Positions 1 to 6,332 of a DNA stretch of 8,180 bases are shown here, piece by piece (positions within the stretch are counted from its first letter, which is position 1; each line of letters starts with the position of its first letter). A model generated the notes under the pieces. That model saw only the letters and a list, made by a program, of their open reading frames with translations. It was not told the DNA's origin and did not search any database. The stretch is from Chitinophagaceae bacterium (lineage in GTDB: Bacteria > Bacteroidota > Bacteroidia > Chitinophagales > Chitinophagaceae), in assembly GCA_003509845.1 (NCBI GenBank), contig DOMR01000260.1, forward strand, positions 1-8,180, in the 5' to 3' direction. The translations under genes were made by a program, and so were the position numbers.

Positions 1-609
1 TAACTGATTTAGCGCAAAATTATCTTCACTCCATTTTAGATAGGTTTTGGATAAATCAACCGAGGTGACTGATGCTGCGCCTGCATTTGCAGCATACACC
101 GAAAATGAGCTTGTGTAACTAAATAAGTTTAACACATTTTTATCCTTACTTATTTCACTAAACATTTTCCTGGTAATACGGTGATCCAAGAAAAGACCAG
201 TATCTAAATAATCAGTAAGGTTTACTATAAATTTTAAACCTTCTTCCTGCACTGTTATAATTTTGGATGTGACGACTGCTTCTTCCTTTTCATATTGCCC
301 TTCCCGGTGTGACATTCTTTTGCGAACTCGTAGATACATTTTTTCCAAGGGAATTTGCGTCATTTCTGAAATGATATCTTTACAACCAATCAGCCAAGCA
401 TCATGATCTTCGTCGCTCATGCCATGACGGCGATTGTATTCGGCAACATAAATGTAGTCCTCGTATAATTCAATGCAAATGGGAAATTCAGGTAAGTCAT
501 GGTCATACAAACGCCAACAAGTGATATTTTGTCGCTTGGCTTGTTTGTATCGATGCTTGTAATTTTTTAGCAATCGATTTTTGAACATATCGTATTTCTC
601 TACACTCAT
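1..609 (-). CDS. RlmK-like class I SAM-dependent 23S rRNA methyltransferase, 3' end cut by the window
   Basis: The reading frame stays open from an ATG at 607-609 to the left edge, giving 203 residues. The protein matches the C-terminal (RlmK) half of E. coli RlmL, which makes m7G2069 in 23S rRNA. Residues 23-50 hold an ITCWRLYDHDLPEF segment and a YEDYIYVAEY strand typical of the domain's small N-terminal part. Residues 124-143 carry the hallmark GLKF...DYLDTGLFLDHR, where the family positions the substrate. Residues 161-178 are the SAM-binding motif I (NLFSYTSSFSVYAANAGA), and VDLS at 184-187 is the acidic loop contacting the ribose of SAM. The frame ends in the following helix (WSEDNFALNQL), so roughly the last third is missing. 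The RlmL THUMP and m2G2445 half is absent, so this is a stand-alone RlmK-type enzyme. The exact target base is inferred from family. The start lies only 25 nt after the preceding terminator's T tract and has no Shine-Dalgarno. Confidence 0.88.
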   Translation of the reverse strand, partial: MSVEKYDMFKNRLLKNYKHRYKQAKRQNITCWRLYDHDLPEFPICIELYEDYIYVAEYNRRHGMSDEDHDAWLIGCKDIISEMTQIPLEKMYLRVRKRMSHREGQYEKEEAVVTSKIITVQEEGLKFIVNLTDYLDTGLFLDHRITRKMFSEISKDKNVLNLFSYTSSFSVYAANAGAASVTSVDLSKTYLKWSEDNFALNQL

Positions 610-634
610 ATTTGTAAACCCTATTTCACTTGAC

Positions 635-667
635 AAAAAAAAGAAGCGTTAGTTGGTTAACGCTTCT
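635..667 (-). terminator. Rho-independent terminator of the aminotransferase gene
   Basis: Positions 642-651 (AGAAGCGTTA) and 658-667 (TAACGCTTCT) form a perfect 10-bp stem around a 6-nt loop. On the minus strand the stem is followed by seven unpaired T (635-641), then G. The plus-strand side has no T tract, so it works on minus-strand transcripts. It lies about 53 nt beyond the aminotransferase stop codon. Confidence 0.9.
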
Positions 668-719
668 AAAATTAATATATTTAAAATGAATCGTACTTAT
701 CAAGTACTAATATTTGTGC

Positions 720-1910
720 TTATTTCAATTTCGCTAATGCATCTGCGATTCTAGCCCAAGCTTTTTCGATGTTTGGCATGCTATTCGCGAATGAAAAACG
801 AACACAATTAGGTTCTCCAAAAGCGTCACCCATCACAGATGATACATTGGCAGTGTTTAATAAATACATGCTAAAGTCAGGGGCATTTGTAATGGTTTGT
901 GTACCATCTGACTTTCCATAATAGTAGCTAACATCAGGGAAAACATAAAATGCTCCTTGTGGCGCAAAACATTTGAAACCAGGAATATTATTCACTAGGG
1001 CCAAAGTTTTTTCACGTCTTCTTGTAAATTCTTCGGTCATTTCGATAGAAGGTTTTAAATCACCTACTAATGCAGTCACAGCCGCCTTTTGAGTAATTGA
1101 ACAAGTACCTGAAGTAAATTGACCTTGTAGTTTTTCCATCCCTTTGGCAATCGCAACATTTGATGCGGTATAACCTAAGCGCCAACCGGTCATGGCAAAT
1201 CCTTTACTTAAACCATTAATCACCACTACCTGATCTTTGATAAAATCAAATTGTGCAATACTTTCATTCTTGCCTACAAAGTTGATATATTCATAAATTT
1301 CGTCAGATAAAATAGTAATGCCTGGGTATTTTTTAAACATATTAGCCAAAGCCTCTAATTCTTCTTTGCTATACACAGCACCTGAAGGGTTACAAGGAGA
1401 GGAAAACATAAATACTTTGGTATTTGGCGTAATCGCTGCTTCAATTTGGGCTGGACTTACTTTAAATCCATCTTCCACGGTGCTTCTGATTTCAACCACT
1501 TTACCACGGGCAATTTTAACTAATTCAGAGTAAGTCACCCAATAAGGAGTTGGAATGATTACTTCATCGCCTTCATCCACCAAGGCTAAAATTGCATTGG
1601 CTAAACTTTGTTTCGCACCAGTGGAAGTCACAATATTTTCAGGCTTATAGTCTAAGTTGTTGTCTCTTTTTAATTTACTACAAACTGCTTCTCTTAAATC
1701 AGCAAAACCAGCGACTGGGGTATAGTGACTCCAGTTATCATTGATTGCTTTAATCGCTGCATCCTTGATATGTTGTGGGGTATCAAAGTCAGGCTCGCCT
1801 AGGCTTAAGTCAATGACATCGATACCTTGTGCTCTTAATTCACGGCCTAATTTGGCCATTTTTAAAGTTTCAGGTTCACTAAATCTGTCTAATAAGGAGG
1901 ATAAAATCAT
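720..1910 (-). CDS. PLP-dependent class I aminotransferase (aspartate aminotransferase, Ib type)
   Basis: This 396-residue cytoplasmic enzyme has the full length of class I aspartate aminotransferases, which exchange the amino group between aspartate and 2-oxoglutarate. Visible landmarks are LSLGEPDFDTP near residue 36, STGAKQ at 96-101, PYWV at 122-125 (aromatic residue over the cofactor), SPCNPSG at 171-177 (Asn174 contacts PLP), SDEIYE at 202-207 (Asp203 binds the pyridine nitrogen), and NGLSKGFAMTGWRLGY around 232-247 with Lys236 as the Schiff-base lysine. RFSFA at 371-375 supplies the arginine for the substrate carboxylate. The GAKQ lysine fits the Ib subgroup, where the equivalent Thermus residue helps recognise acidic substrates. 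Some Ib enzymes also use prephenate, so the physiological substrate is not certain. The 98-nt upstream gap has no exact TAnnTTTG box, only one-mismatch versions. A strong terminator follows, so this is probably a single-gene unit or the end of the mqnE unit. Confidence 0.93.
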   Translation of the reverse strand: MILSSLLDRFSEPETLKMAKLGRELRAQGIDVIDLSLGEPDFDTPQHIKDAAIKAINDNWSHYTPVAGFADLREAVCSKLKRDNNLDYKPENIVTSTGAKQSLANAILALVDEGDEVIIPTPYWVTYSELVKIARGKVVEIRSTVEDGFKVSPAQIEAAITPNTKVFMFSSPCNPSGAVYSKEELEALANMFKKYPGITILSDEIYEYINFVGKNESIAQFDFIKDQVVVINGLSKGFAMTGWRLGYTASNVAIAKGMEKLQGQFTSGTCSITQKAAVTALVGDLKPSIEMTEEFTRRREKTLALVNNIPGFKCFAPQGAFYVFPDVSYYYGKSDGTQTITNAPDFSMYLLNTANVSSVMGDAFGEPNCVRFSFANSMPNIEKAWARIADALAKLK

Positions 1911-1935
1911 AATTTATTAATTGATTTAACAAATT

Positions 1936-1953
1936 TCGCAAATAAATCGCAAA
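1936..1953 (-). repeat. Short tandem pair TTTGCGA in the aminotransferase upstream region
   Basis: The minus strand reads TTTGCGA-TTTA-TTTGCGA, an 11-bp period, immediately followed by AATTTG, about 26 nt before the aminotransferase ATG. The spacing is about one helical turn, which would suit a regulator or an overlapping promoter box (TTTATTTG is one mismatch from TAnnTTTG). Both readings are inference, and chance is quite possible in AT-rich DNA. Confidence 0.3.
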
Positions 1954-2008
1954 CGATTGTCAGTTTTGGACTTGTAATTGAATTAAATTATTCAGTGGGT
2001 GTTAATAT

Positions 2009-3271
2009 CTATTTTGAAGGGCCAATGATATTGTCAAAATTTGGTCTGTATGCTCTTTTTCGGCTAAGCTCATATTGGTAAATGGTATTACCTAGGTTTT
2101 TCATAAAAGGAAGCCCAATGGTTCGGTAATCATAAGTATTGTCATTCAAAATACCGTCTGCGTTTACATAGATAACCGCACTCAGCATGAATTCCACTTT
2201 AGCTTCCGTATCAATGATATAAGTGTTGTCCAATAAAAATCCATAAGCGTCACCTGCTTTACTAAATATTTTTATATTGGAAGGAATAGTGCCTCTTTCT
2301 GAACCCAACATGATAAATTTGGCATAAGCTGGGTAATACTCCGAACTGTCATAAGTAGGATAAGATGATTCCGTTGGGGTGGTATGCATCCATTGCAATA
2401 AAAATTTACGATCATCGCTGCTTAAGTTAAATTGTTGCTTTTTGGGCATTTGATCTGGGAAGATGACCGATTGCATAATGTGATGTAAATCACTTAAGCT
2501 AATCCTGTTTTTTTCTGAAAAATTAAGCGGAGCATTAATTAAGGAGTCATTGTTATTTAAATAGCCATTACCAATCAAAACATTATAGTAGGGTAGTTTG
2601 CTAGTATTATTTTGTGCTGGTTGGGTATAAATTAATTTATTATTGACATCGTAAAAATGAACGGCTTGTGTTTGTCTGTTTTCTAGAGGGGTGCGACCTA
2701 GTTCAAGTCGGTTTCTAATATATACTTCGGGATAACCTCTATTGGCTAATTGGGAGTGAATATATTCTTGGCCTAAAAATTCATATAAACGATTTGCTGC
2801 ATTATTATCACTAACCACTAAAACCTCTTTGATGGCTTGTTCGATAGTTTGGCGACCATCTATTGCATAAGGATTATTATAGATGGTTTCCTGTCTGGCC
2901 GTTACACTATCATAAATTGCAGTGGTTTCTTTATTCAGTCTAGCAATTTTTAAATTATTTAATTTTTCAAGGGCCAACACAGATAAAGGAAATTTTACAG
3001 TACTTGCTGGATAAAAATATTCGTTTGCATTTAAACGATAGCTGTAGTCTTTAAAATGAGGTATATTATTTTTATCTCTATTAATTTGTGTATATAAAAT
3101 TTGAATACGATACTCACCTGGATCCGCTAGTAGTGGGGCAAAGTAATTTGGGTTTTGTTTCATTAATGCAACCAATAAAGAATCATTGGCACCTATATTA
3201 TTTTGCGCTTGCATGTTAGCGCAATTAAAAAAGAAAAATAGAAAGCCTAGATAAAATATTTTTTTAAACAT
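2009..3271 (-). CDS. Exported serine hydrolase with class A beta-lactamase fold
   Basis: The 420-residue protein starts with MFKK and a hydrophobic run at about 5-16, an export signal that probably ends near QAQ at 21-23. Cys17 lies in FFNC, a poor lipobox, so lipoprotein anchoring is uncertain. The acylation motif S90-T-V-K93 (SxxK), then S154-D-N156 (SDN) and K338-A-G340 (in place of KTG) occur in the order of class A beta-lactamases and the broader Beta-lactamase2 family. The SxxK-to-SDN distance (64) is close to that of class A enzymes, but SDN to KAG is 184 residues instead of about 104, so some 80 residues are inserted. Glu190 lies 36 residues after Ser154, where class A enzymes have the deacylating Glu166, but the flanking sequence (RLELG) does not match that loop well. 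It may act on cell-wall peptides or esters. Antibiotic resistance cannot be inferred. The ATG follows the mqnE stop by one base, indicating translational coupling. Confidence 0.85.
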   Translation of the reverse strand: MFKKIFYLGFLFFFFNCANMQAQNNIGANDSLLVALMKQNPNYFAPLLADPGEYRIQILYTQINRDKNNIPHFKDYSYRLNANEYFYPASTVKFPLSVLALEKLNNLKIARLNKETTAIYDSVTARQETIYNNPYAIDGRQTIEQAIKEVLVVSDNNAANRLYEFLGQEYIHSQLANRGYPEVYIRNRLELGRTPLENRQTQAVHFYDVNNKLIYTQPAQNNTSKLPYYNVLIGNGYLNNNDSLINAPLNFSEKNRISLSDLHHIMQSVIFPDQMPKKQQFNLSSDDRKFLLQWMHTTPTESSYPTYDSSEYYPAYAKFIMLGSERGTIPSNIKIFSKAGDAYGFLLDNTYIIDTEAKVEFMLSAVIYVNADGILNDNTYDYRTIGLPFMKNLGNTIYQYELSRKRAYRPNFDNIIGPSK

Positions 3272-3272
3272 C

Positions 3273-4430
3273 TTACATTTCGTTTTCGGCGAATTCGTAA
3301 TTAGAATAATCTTGAATCACATTGTATAAAGTGCCTCTTTCTATGGGTTGGCGTTTAGCTTGCTTGATTAACCCTACTAATTGTTCTGTGGTCATGACAG
3401 GCGTCTGTTCCTCACTACCGGCCATTGAATATATTTTAGTGGTATCGTCAATGGTGCCATCTATATCATTCACCCCATAGCTTAAAGTAAGCTGTGCAGT
3501 TTCGCGACCCAACATAGGCCAGTAAGCTTTAACATGTGGAAAGTTATCCAAGTACAAACGAGATATTGCATACATTTTTAAATCATTGGCTAAGGTAGAT
3601 TCAGGAACATCATGCATATCGTTGTCCTTGTTTCTAAATTTCAATGGAATAAAAGTATTGAAACCTTTGGTTTCATCCTGTAGTTGACGCAGGCGTTCCA
3701 TATGATCAATGCGGTGCTCGTATTTTTCAATATGTCCATATAATAAAGTAGCATTACTATGCATCCCTAAATTATGTGCTGTTTTGTGAATATGTAACCA
3801 CTCATCGGCGGTTGCTTTATCGGCACAAATAACTGTTCTGATATCAGGATGAAAAATTTCAGCGCCGCCACCAGGTAATGAATCTAATCCTGCTTCATGT
3901 GCTAGTTTCATACCTTCTTCTGTAGTTACTTTGGCTTTACGGAACATATATTCCAATTCAACAGGTGTGAATGCTTTGATATGTAATTCAGGACGATGTG
4001 CTTTAATGGTGCGCATTAATTCCAAGAAAAATTCCAAGGTTAATTTTGGATGTACGCCACCCACAATATGAACTTCAGTAACAGGTTTTCCATCATATGA
4101 TTTAACAATGTCCATCATTTGATCAATAGTTAATTCCCAGCCTTCTTCCTTATGTGCATATAATTTTGAATAAGAACAAAACTTGCAGGAGAACACGCAA
4201 ACATTGGTTGGTTCAATATGAAAATTTTTATTGAAATAGGTTTTGTCTCCGTGTAAAGATTCTCTTTTCCAATTGGCCAATGCGCCAACATAGGGTAGTG
4301 ATGCTTTCTCAAATAAATAAACGCCTTCGTCAAATGATAGGCGTTCATTTTGAATTATTTTGTTCCCAATATTTTGTAATTGATGATCACTTTCCGAATT
4401 TGTAATCACTTGTATATTCTCCGTTTGCAT
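3273..4430 (-). CDS. mqnE: Aminofutalosine synthase MqnE (radical SAM)
   Basis: MqnE joins the adenosyl radical of SAM to 3-[(1-carboxyvinyl)oxy]benzoate with loss of CO2, giving aminofutalosine, an early step of menaquinone synthesis by the futalosine route. The 385-residue protein carries the 4Fe-4S cluster motif C78-x3-C82-x2-C85 inside TNVCVFSCKFCSYS, HIVGG at 121-125, LPGGGAEIF at 185-193, GMHSNATLLYGHIE at 222-235, the long QDETKGFNTFIPL segment at 251-263, and NFPHVKAYWPMLG at 296-308. These last blocks fit MqnE rather than its paralogue MqnC. The chosen start is the first ATG after a -7 promoter element and gives an N-terminus of normal length. No other menaquinone gene is visible, so the rest of the pathway must lie elsewhere. 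The serine hydrolase is coupled downstream. Confidence 0.95.
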   Translation of the reverse strand: MQTENIQVITNSESDHQLQNIGNKIIQNERLSFDEGVYLFEKASLPYVGALANWKRESLHGDKTYFNKNFHIEPTNVCVFSCKFCSYSKLYAHKEEGWELTIDQMMDIVKSYDGKPVTEVHIVGGVHPKLTLEFFLELMRTIKAHRPELHIKAFTPVELEYMFRKAKVTTEEGMKLAHEAGLDSLPGGGAEIFHPDIRTVICADKATADEWLHIHKTAHNLGMHSNATLLYGHIEKYEHRIDHMERLRQLQDETKGFNTFIPLKFRNKDNDMHDVPESTLANDLKMYAISRLYLDNFPHVKAYWPMLGRETAQLTLSYGVNDIDGTIDDTTKIYSMAGSEEQTPVMTTEQLVGLIKQAKRQPIERGTLYNVIQDYSNYEFAENEM

Positions 4431-4449
4431 TGCCCACTATTTTAGGTTA

Positions 4450-4457
4450 CAAAGTTA
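4450..4457 (-). promoter_or_regulatory. Likely -7 promoter element for mqnE
   Basis: The minus strand reads TAACTTTG, an exact match to the Bacteroidota -7 consensus TAnnTTTG. The G lies 19 nt upstream of the mqnE ATG, which would give a leader of about 10-13 nt. I see no good -33 TTG at the usual spacing, so this rests on the -7 box and its position between two genes. Confidence 0.5.
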
Positions 4458-4507
4458 TGAATTTACATCACAATACTTGTTTTTTTATACCTAATTGAAA
4501 TCATATT

Positions 4508-5767
4508 TTAGGCTAATAAGCCTGCCATACTCGCGGACAAGTAGGACGCTAAAGTTCCGCATAAAAGGGCTTTCAAACCTAATTCAGCTAAGTCCTTTCT
4601 TCTGTTAGGCGCTAATTCACCAATACCACCAATCAGCATACCCACACTACTAAAATTCGCAAAACCACAAATGGCAATACTTACAATTAATAAACCTTTT
4701 TCAGTAAGGATAGGCACCGCTTTACTGGTTAAACTTTTAAAGGCAACGAATTCGTTAATGGTTAATTTTTGTCCTAACAAAGTAGCTGCATTTTGAATAT
4801 CAACCGATGGAATACCCATGGCCCAAGCCATTGGATAAAATAGTTTGCCAAATACAAAATTTAAACTCAGGTGTAAGTTCGGGTTAAACAAATGACCAAC
4901 GCTCAGCATGATCCAATCAATCATCGCGATTAAAGCGATAAATCCAATCAGCATCGCAATTACATTCATTGCTAATTTAAATCCATCTCCAGCACCATGC
5001 GTGATGGCATCGATGGTATTACTATATTGACTTTTAACTTCTAGTTTAACACTTCCCATGGTTTGAGATACCTCGGTTTCAGGAAATACAATTTTAGCGA
5101 TCACCAATGCACCTGGCGCTGCCATTAAACTTGCGGTGATTAATTTAGGTGCCAAATCCATTCCTGCTTGCGCACCCATATTAGCATACACAATTAAAAT
5201 ACCACCAGCTATACAAGCCAAACTTCCACTCATACTGGCTAATATTTCACTTTTGGTCATAGTGGCTAAATACGGGCGAATCATAATTTGCGCTTCTACC
5301 TGTCCAACAAAAGCACTTGCCACATTACTTAATGCTTCAGCACCACTCACGCGCATAATAAAATTCATCGATTTTGCAACAACTGCAACAATGCGTTGCA
5401 TGATCCCGAAATGATAAAACAGGGCAACTAAAACACAAACCAATATAATTGTAGCAGTCACATTAAATGCAAATACAAAACCACCGTTGGCAAAATCAGC
5501 AACACCCGTTGGGGTAGTTGCCGCAACACCACTATATACAAATGCGGCGCCTGCGCGTGCAAATTGTTCAATTTTACCCATGCCTCTTCCAATGATTTGG
5601 AAAAAGTGGGTCACTGCTGGAATTTTTAAGATCAAAACCCCAATCGTAAATTGTAACAATAAACCACTCATGACTAAGCGGTAATTGATTTTGCTTTTGT
5701 TATTTGAGAATAGATAGGCAATGATAATAATAACAATGATCCCTATAATGCCTTGAAATCGTTCCAT
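4508..5767 (-). CDS. Concentrative nucleoside transporter (CNT/NupC family)
   Basis: This is an inner-membrane nucleoside symporter of TC family 2.A.41, 419 residues, a normal length. Strongly hydrophobic segments occur at about 6-20, 31-49, 98-121, 184-196, 205-226, 263-290, 358-371 and 400-418, interrupted by the re-entrant hairpins of the fold. The first substrate hairpin is GQVEAQ at 155-160 followed by IRPYL and MTKSE; the second is NEFVAF at 338-343; and FANFSS at 369-374 matches the helix that holds the conserved Phe, Asn and Ser of Vibrio CNT. Glu158, Glu339 and Asn371 thus keep the main nucleoside-binding residues. The usual QTEAP reads QVEAQ, which may alter base recognition. Whether the driving ion is Na+ or H+ cannot be told. 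The ATG sits 28 nt beyond the trxA terminator tail; no clear promoter is visible there and no terminator follows the gene. Confidence 0.9.
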   Translation of the reverse strand: MERFQGIIGIIVIIIIAYLFSNNKSKINYRLVMSGLLLQFTIGVLILKIPAVTHFFQIIGRGMGKIEQFARAGAAFVYSGVAATTPTGVADFANGGFVFAFNVTATIILVCVLVALFYHFGIMQRIVAVVAKSMNFIMRVSGAEALSNVASAFVGQVEAQIMIRPYLATMTKSEILASMSGSLACIAGGILIVYANMGAQAGMDLAPKLITASLMAAPGALVIAKIVFPETEVSQTMGSVKLEVKSQYSNTIDAITHGAGDGFKLAMNVIAMLIGFIALIAMIDWIMLSVGHLFNPNLHLSLNFVFGKLFYPMAWAMGIPSVDIQNAATLLGQKLTINEFVAFKSLTSKAVPILTEKGLLIVSIAICGFANFSSVGMLIGGIGELAPNRRKDLAELGLKALLCGTLASYLSASMAGLLA

Positions 5768-5791
5768 AGAGTGATTTTAGAATCCTAAGAT

Positions 5792-5830
5792 AAACAAAAA
5801 TCCCATCCCGAGTGCCCAGGATGGGATTTT
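5792..5830 (-). terminator. Strong Rho-independent terminator after trxA
   Basis: Positions 5797-5808 (AAAATCCCATCC) pair perfectly with 5819-5830 over 12 bp, around a 10-nt loop. On the minus strand the hairpin runs into TTTTTGTTTA, a good T tract, about 32 nt after the trxA stop codon. The plus-strand exit has only four T, and no plus-strand gene converges here. Confidence 0.9.
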
Positions 5831-5831
5831 A

Positions 5832-5859
5832 AATGATTACCATTGATAAACAATGATTA
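5832..5859. repeat. Direct repeat AATGATTA enclosing a small inverted repeat
   Basis: AATGATTA occurs at 5832-5839 and again at 5852-5859, a 20-bp period. Between and overlapping them, CATTG (5841-5845) and CAATG (5851-5855) form a 5-bp inverted repeat around ATAAA. The block fills the 3' untranslated part of trxA before its terminator. It could be an RNA element or chance in AT-rich sequence. Confidence 0.3.
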
Positions 5860-5861
5860 AA

Positions 5862-6179
5862 TTATAAATGCGCTTGAATTTTTTTGTCTAAAACTGCTTT
5901 TGGTACTGCACCAATTTGCTTGTCAACTACTTCACCGCCTTTAACAAATAAGATAGCTGGAATGGAAGTAATACCAAAGTTCATACTTAAGTTAGGATTG
6001 ACATCCACATTCACTTTTCCGATATTTACTTTTCCTTCATATTGAACTGCTAATTCTTCAATAACTGGCCCAATGGCACGACAAGGACCACACCATTCTG
6101 CCCAAAAATCAATGACTGTAAGTTTATCACTTTCCATGACGTCTTTCTGAAAATTTGCATCTGTAAATTCTAATGCCAT
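5862..6179 (-). CDS. trxA: Thioredoxin
   Basis: This 105-residue cytoplasmic disulfide reductase is reduced by thioredoxin reductase and supplies electrons to ribonucleotide reductase, peroxiredoxins and other targets. The active site is W29-C30-G-P-C33 within DFWAEWCGPCR. Asp24 is the buried acidic residue that tunes the thiol, Pro74 in SIP is the cis-proline opposite the active site, and GGE at 81-83 is the conserved glycine turn. There is no signal peptide, so it is the general cytoplasmic thioredoxin and not a periplasmic family member. The start at Met1 gives the complete first beta strand; the later Met15 would remove it. It follows dnaE in the same direction after 153 nt, but has its own likely promoter and a strong terminator, so it is probably mostly monocistronic. 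Confidence 0.97.
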   Translation of the reverse strand: MALEFTDANFQKDVMESDKLTVIDFWAEWCGPCRAIGPVIEELAVQYEGKVNIGKVNVDVNPNLSMNFGITSIPAILFVKGGEVVDKQIGAVPKAVLDKKIQAHL

Positions 6180-6217
6180 AATTATATATTTTAATTGGGT
6201 TGTTTATTATACTTCTT

Positions 6218-6225
6218 CAAAAATA
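6218..6225 (-). promoter_or_regulatory. Likely -7 promoter element for trxA
   Basis: The minus strand reads TATTTTTG, an exact TAnnTTTG match. It would place transcription start near 6211 and give a leader of about 31 nt before the trxA ATG. No convincing -33 TTG lies at the usual spacing. The match is partly a T run, so chance is more likely than for the mqnE box. Confidence 0.45.
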
Positions 6226-6268
6226 GTTCCAATATTTAATAACTGCCCATTTGACTTTTCCACTTTGT

Positions 6269-6291
6269 AAAAAAATATTGGGGACAAATTT
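6269..6291 (-). terminator. Weak candidate terminator after dnaE
   Basis: On the minus strand AAATTTG (from 6291) and CAATATTT pair over 7 bp with one bulged base around a TCCC loop, followed by TTTT at 6269-6272. It lies about 42 nt beyond the dnaE stop. The stem has only one G-C pair, so termination would be weak and some dnaE transcripts may run into trxA. Confidence 0.3.
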
Positions 6292-6332
6292 TACCGACAG
6301 GGCGTCATGTAATTACCTGTTAAGGCAGTTAC

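Noticed and set aside
693..707. Hairpin GTACTT-ATC-AAGTAC after the aminotransferase stop
   Set aside because: Six pairs with a 3-nt loop and no T tract; it lies before the much stronger terminator and is probably incidental.
2009..3271. Antibiotic-resistance beta-lactamase
   Set aside because: Only the general fold motifs match. KAG replaces KTG, the Glu166 loop is not recognisable and a large insertion is present.
4130..4348. Open frame of 72 codons on the minus strand
   Set aside because: It lies wholly inside mqnE in another frame, and its translation resembles no family; mqnE is unmistakable here.
3273..4430. MqnC (cyclic dehypoxanthinyl futalosine synthase) instead of MqnE
   Set aside because: The LPGGGAEIF, GMHSNATLLYGHIE and AYWPMLG blocks fit MqnE better than MqnC.
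3273..5767. Functional link between the nucleoside transporter and futalosine metabolism
   Set aside because: The pathway has nucleoside-like intermediates, but they are made and used inside the cell. mqnE has its own promoter box, and adjacency alone is not evidence.
6180..6332. Possible small gene or RNA between dnaE and trxA
   Set aside because: No frame looks coding, and the only structure I find is the weak hairpin near 6273-6291; the promoter-like box explains the rest.
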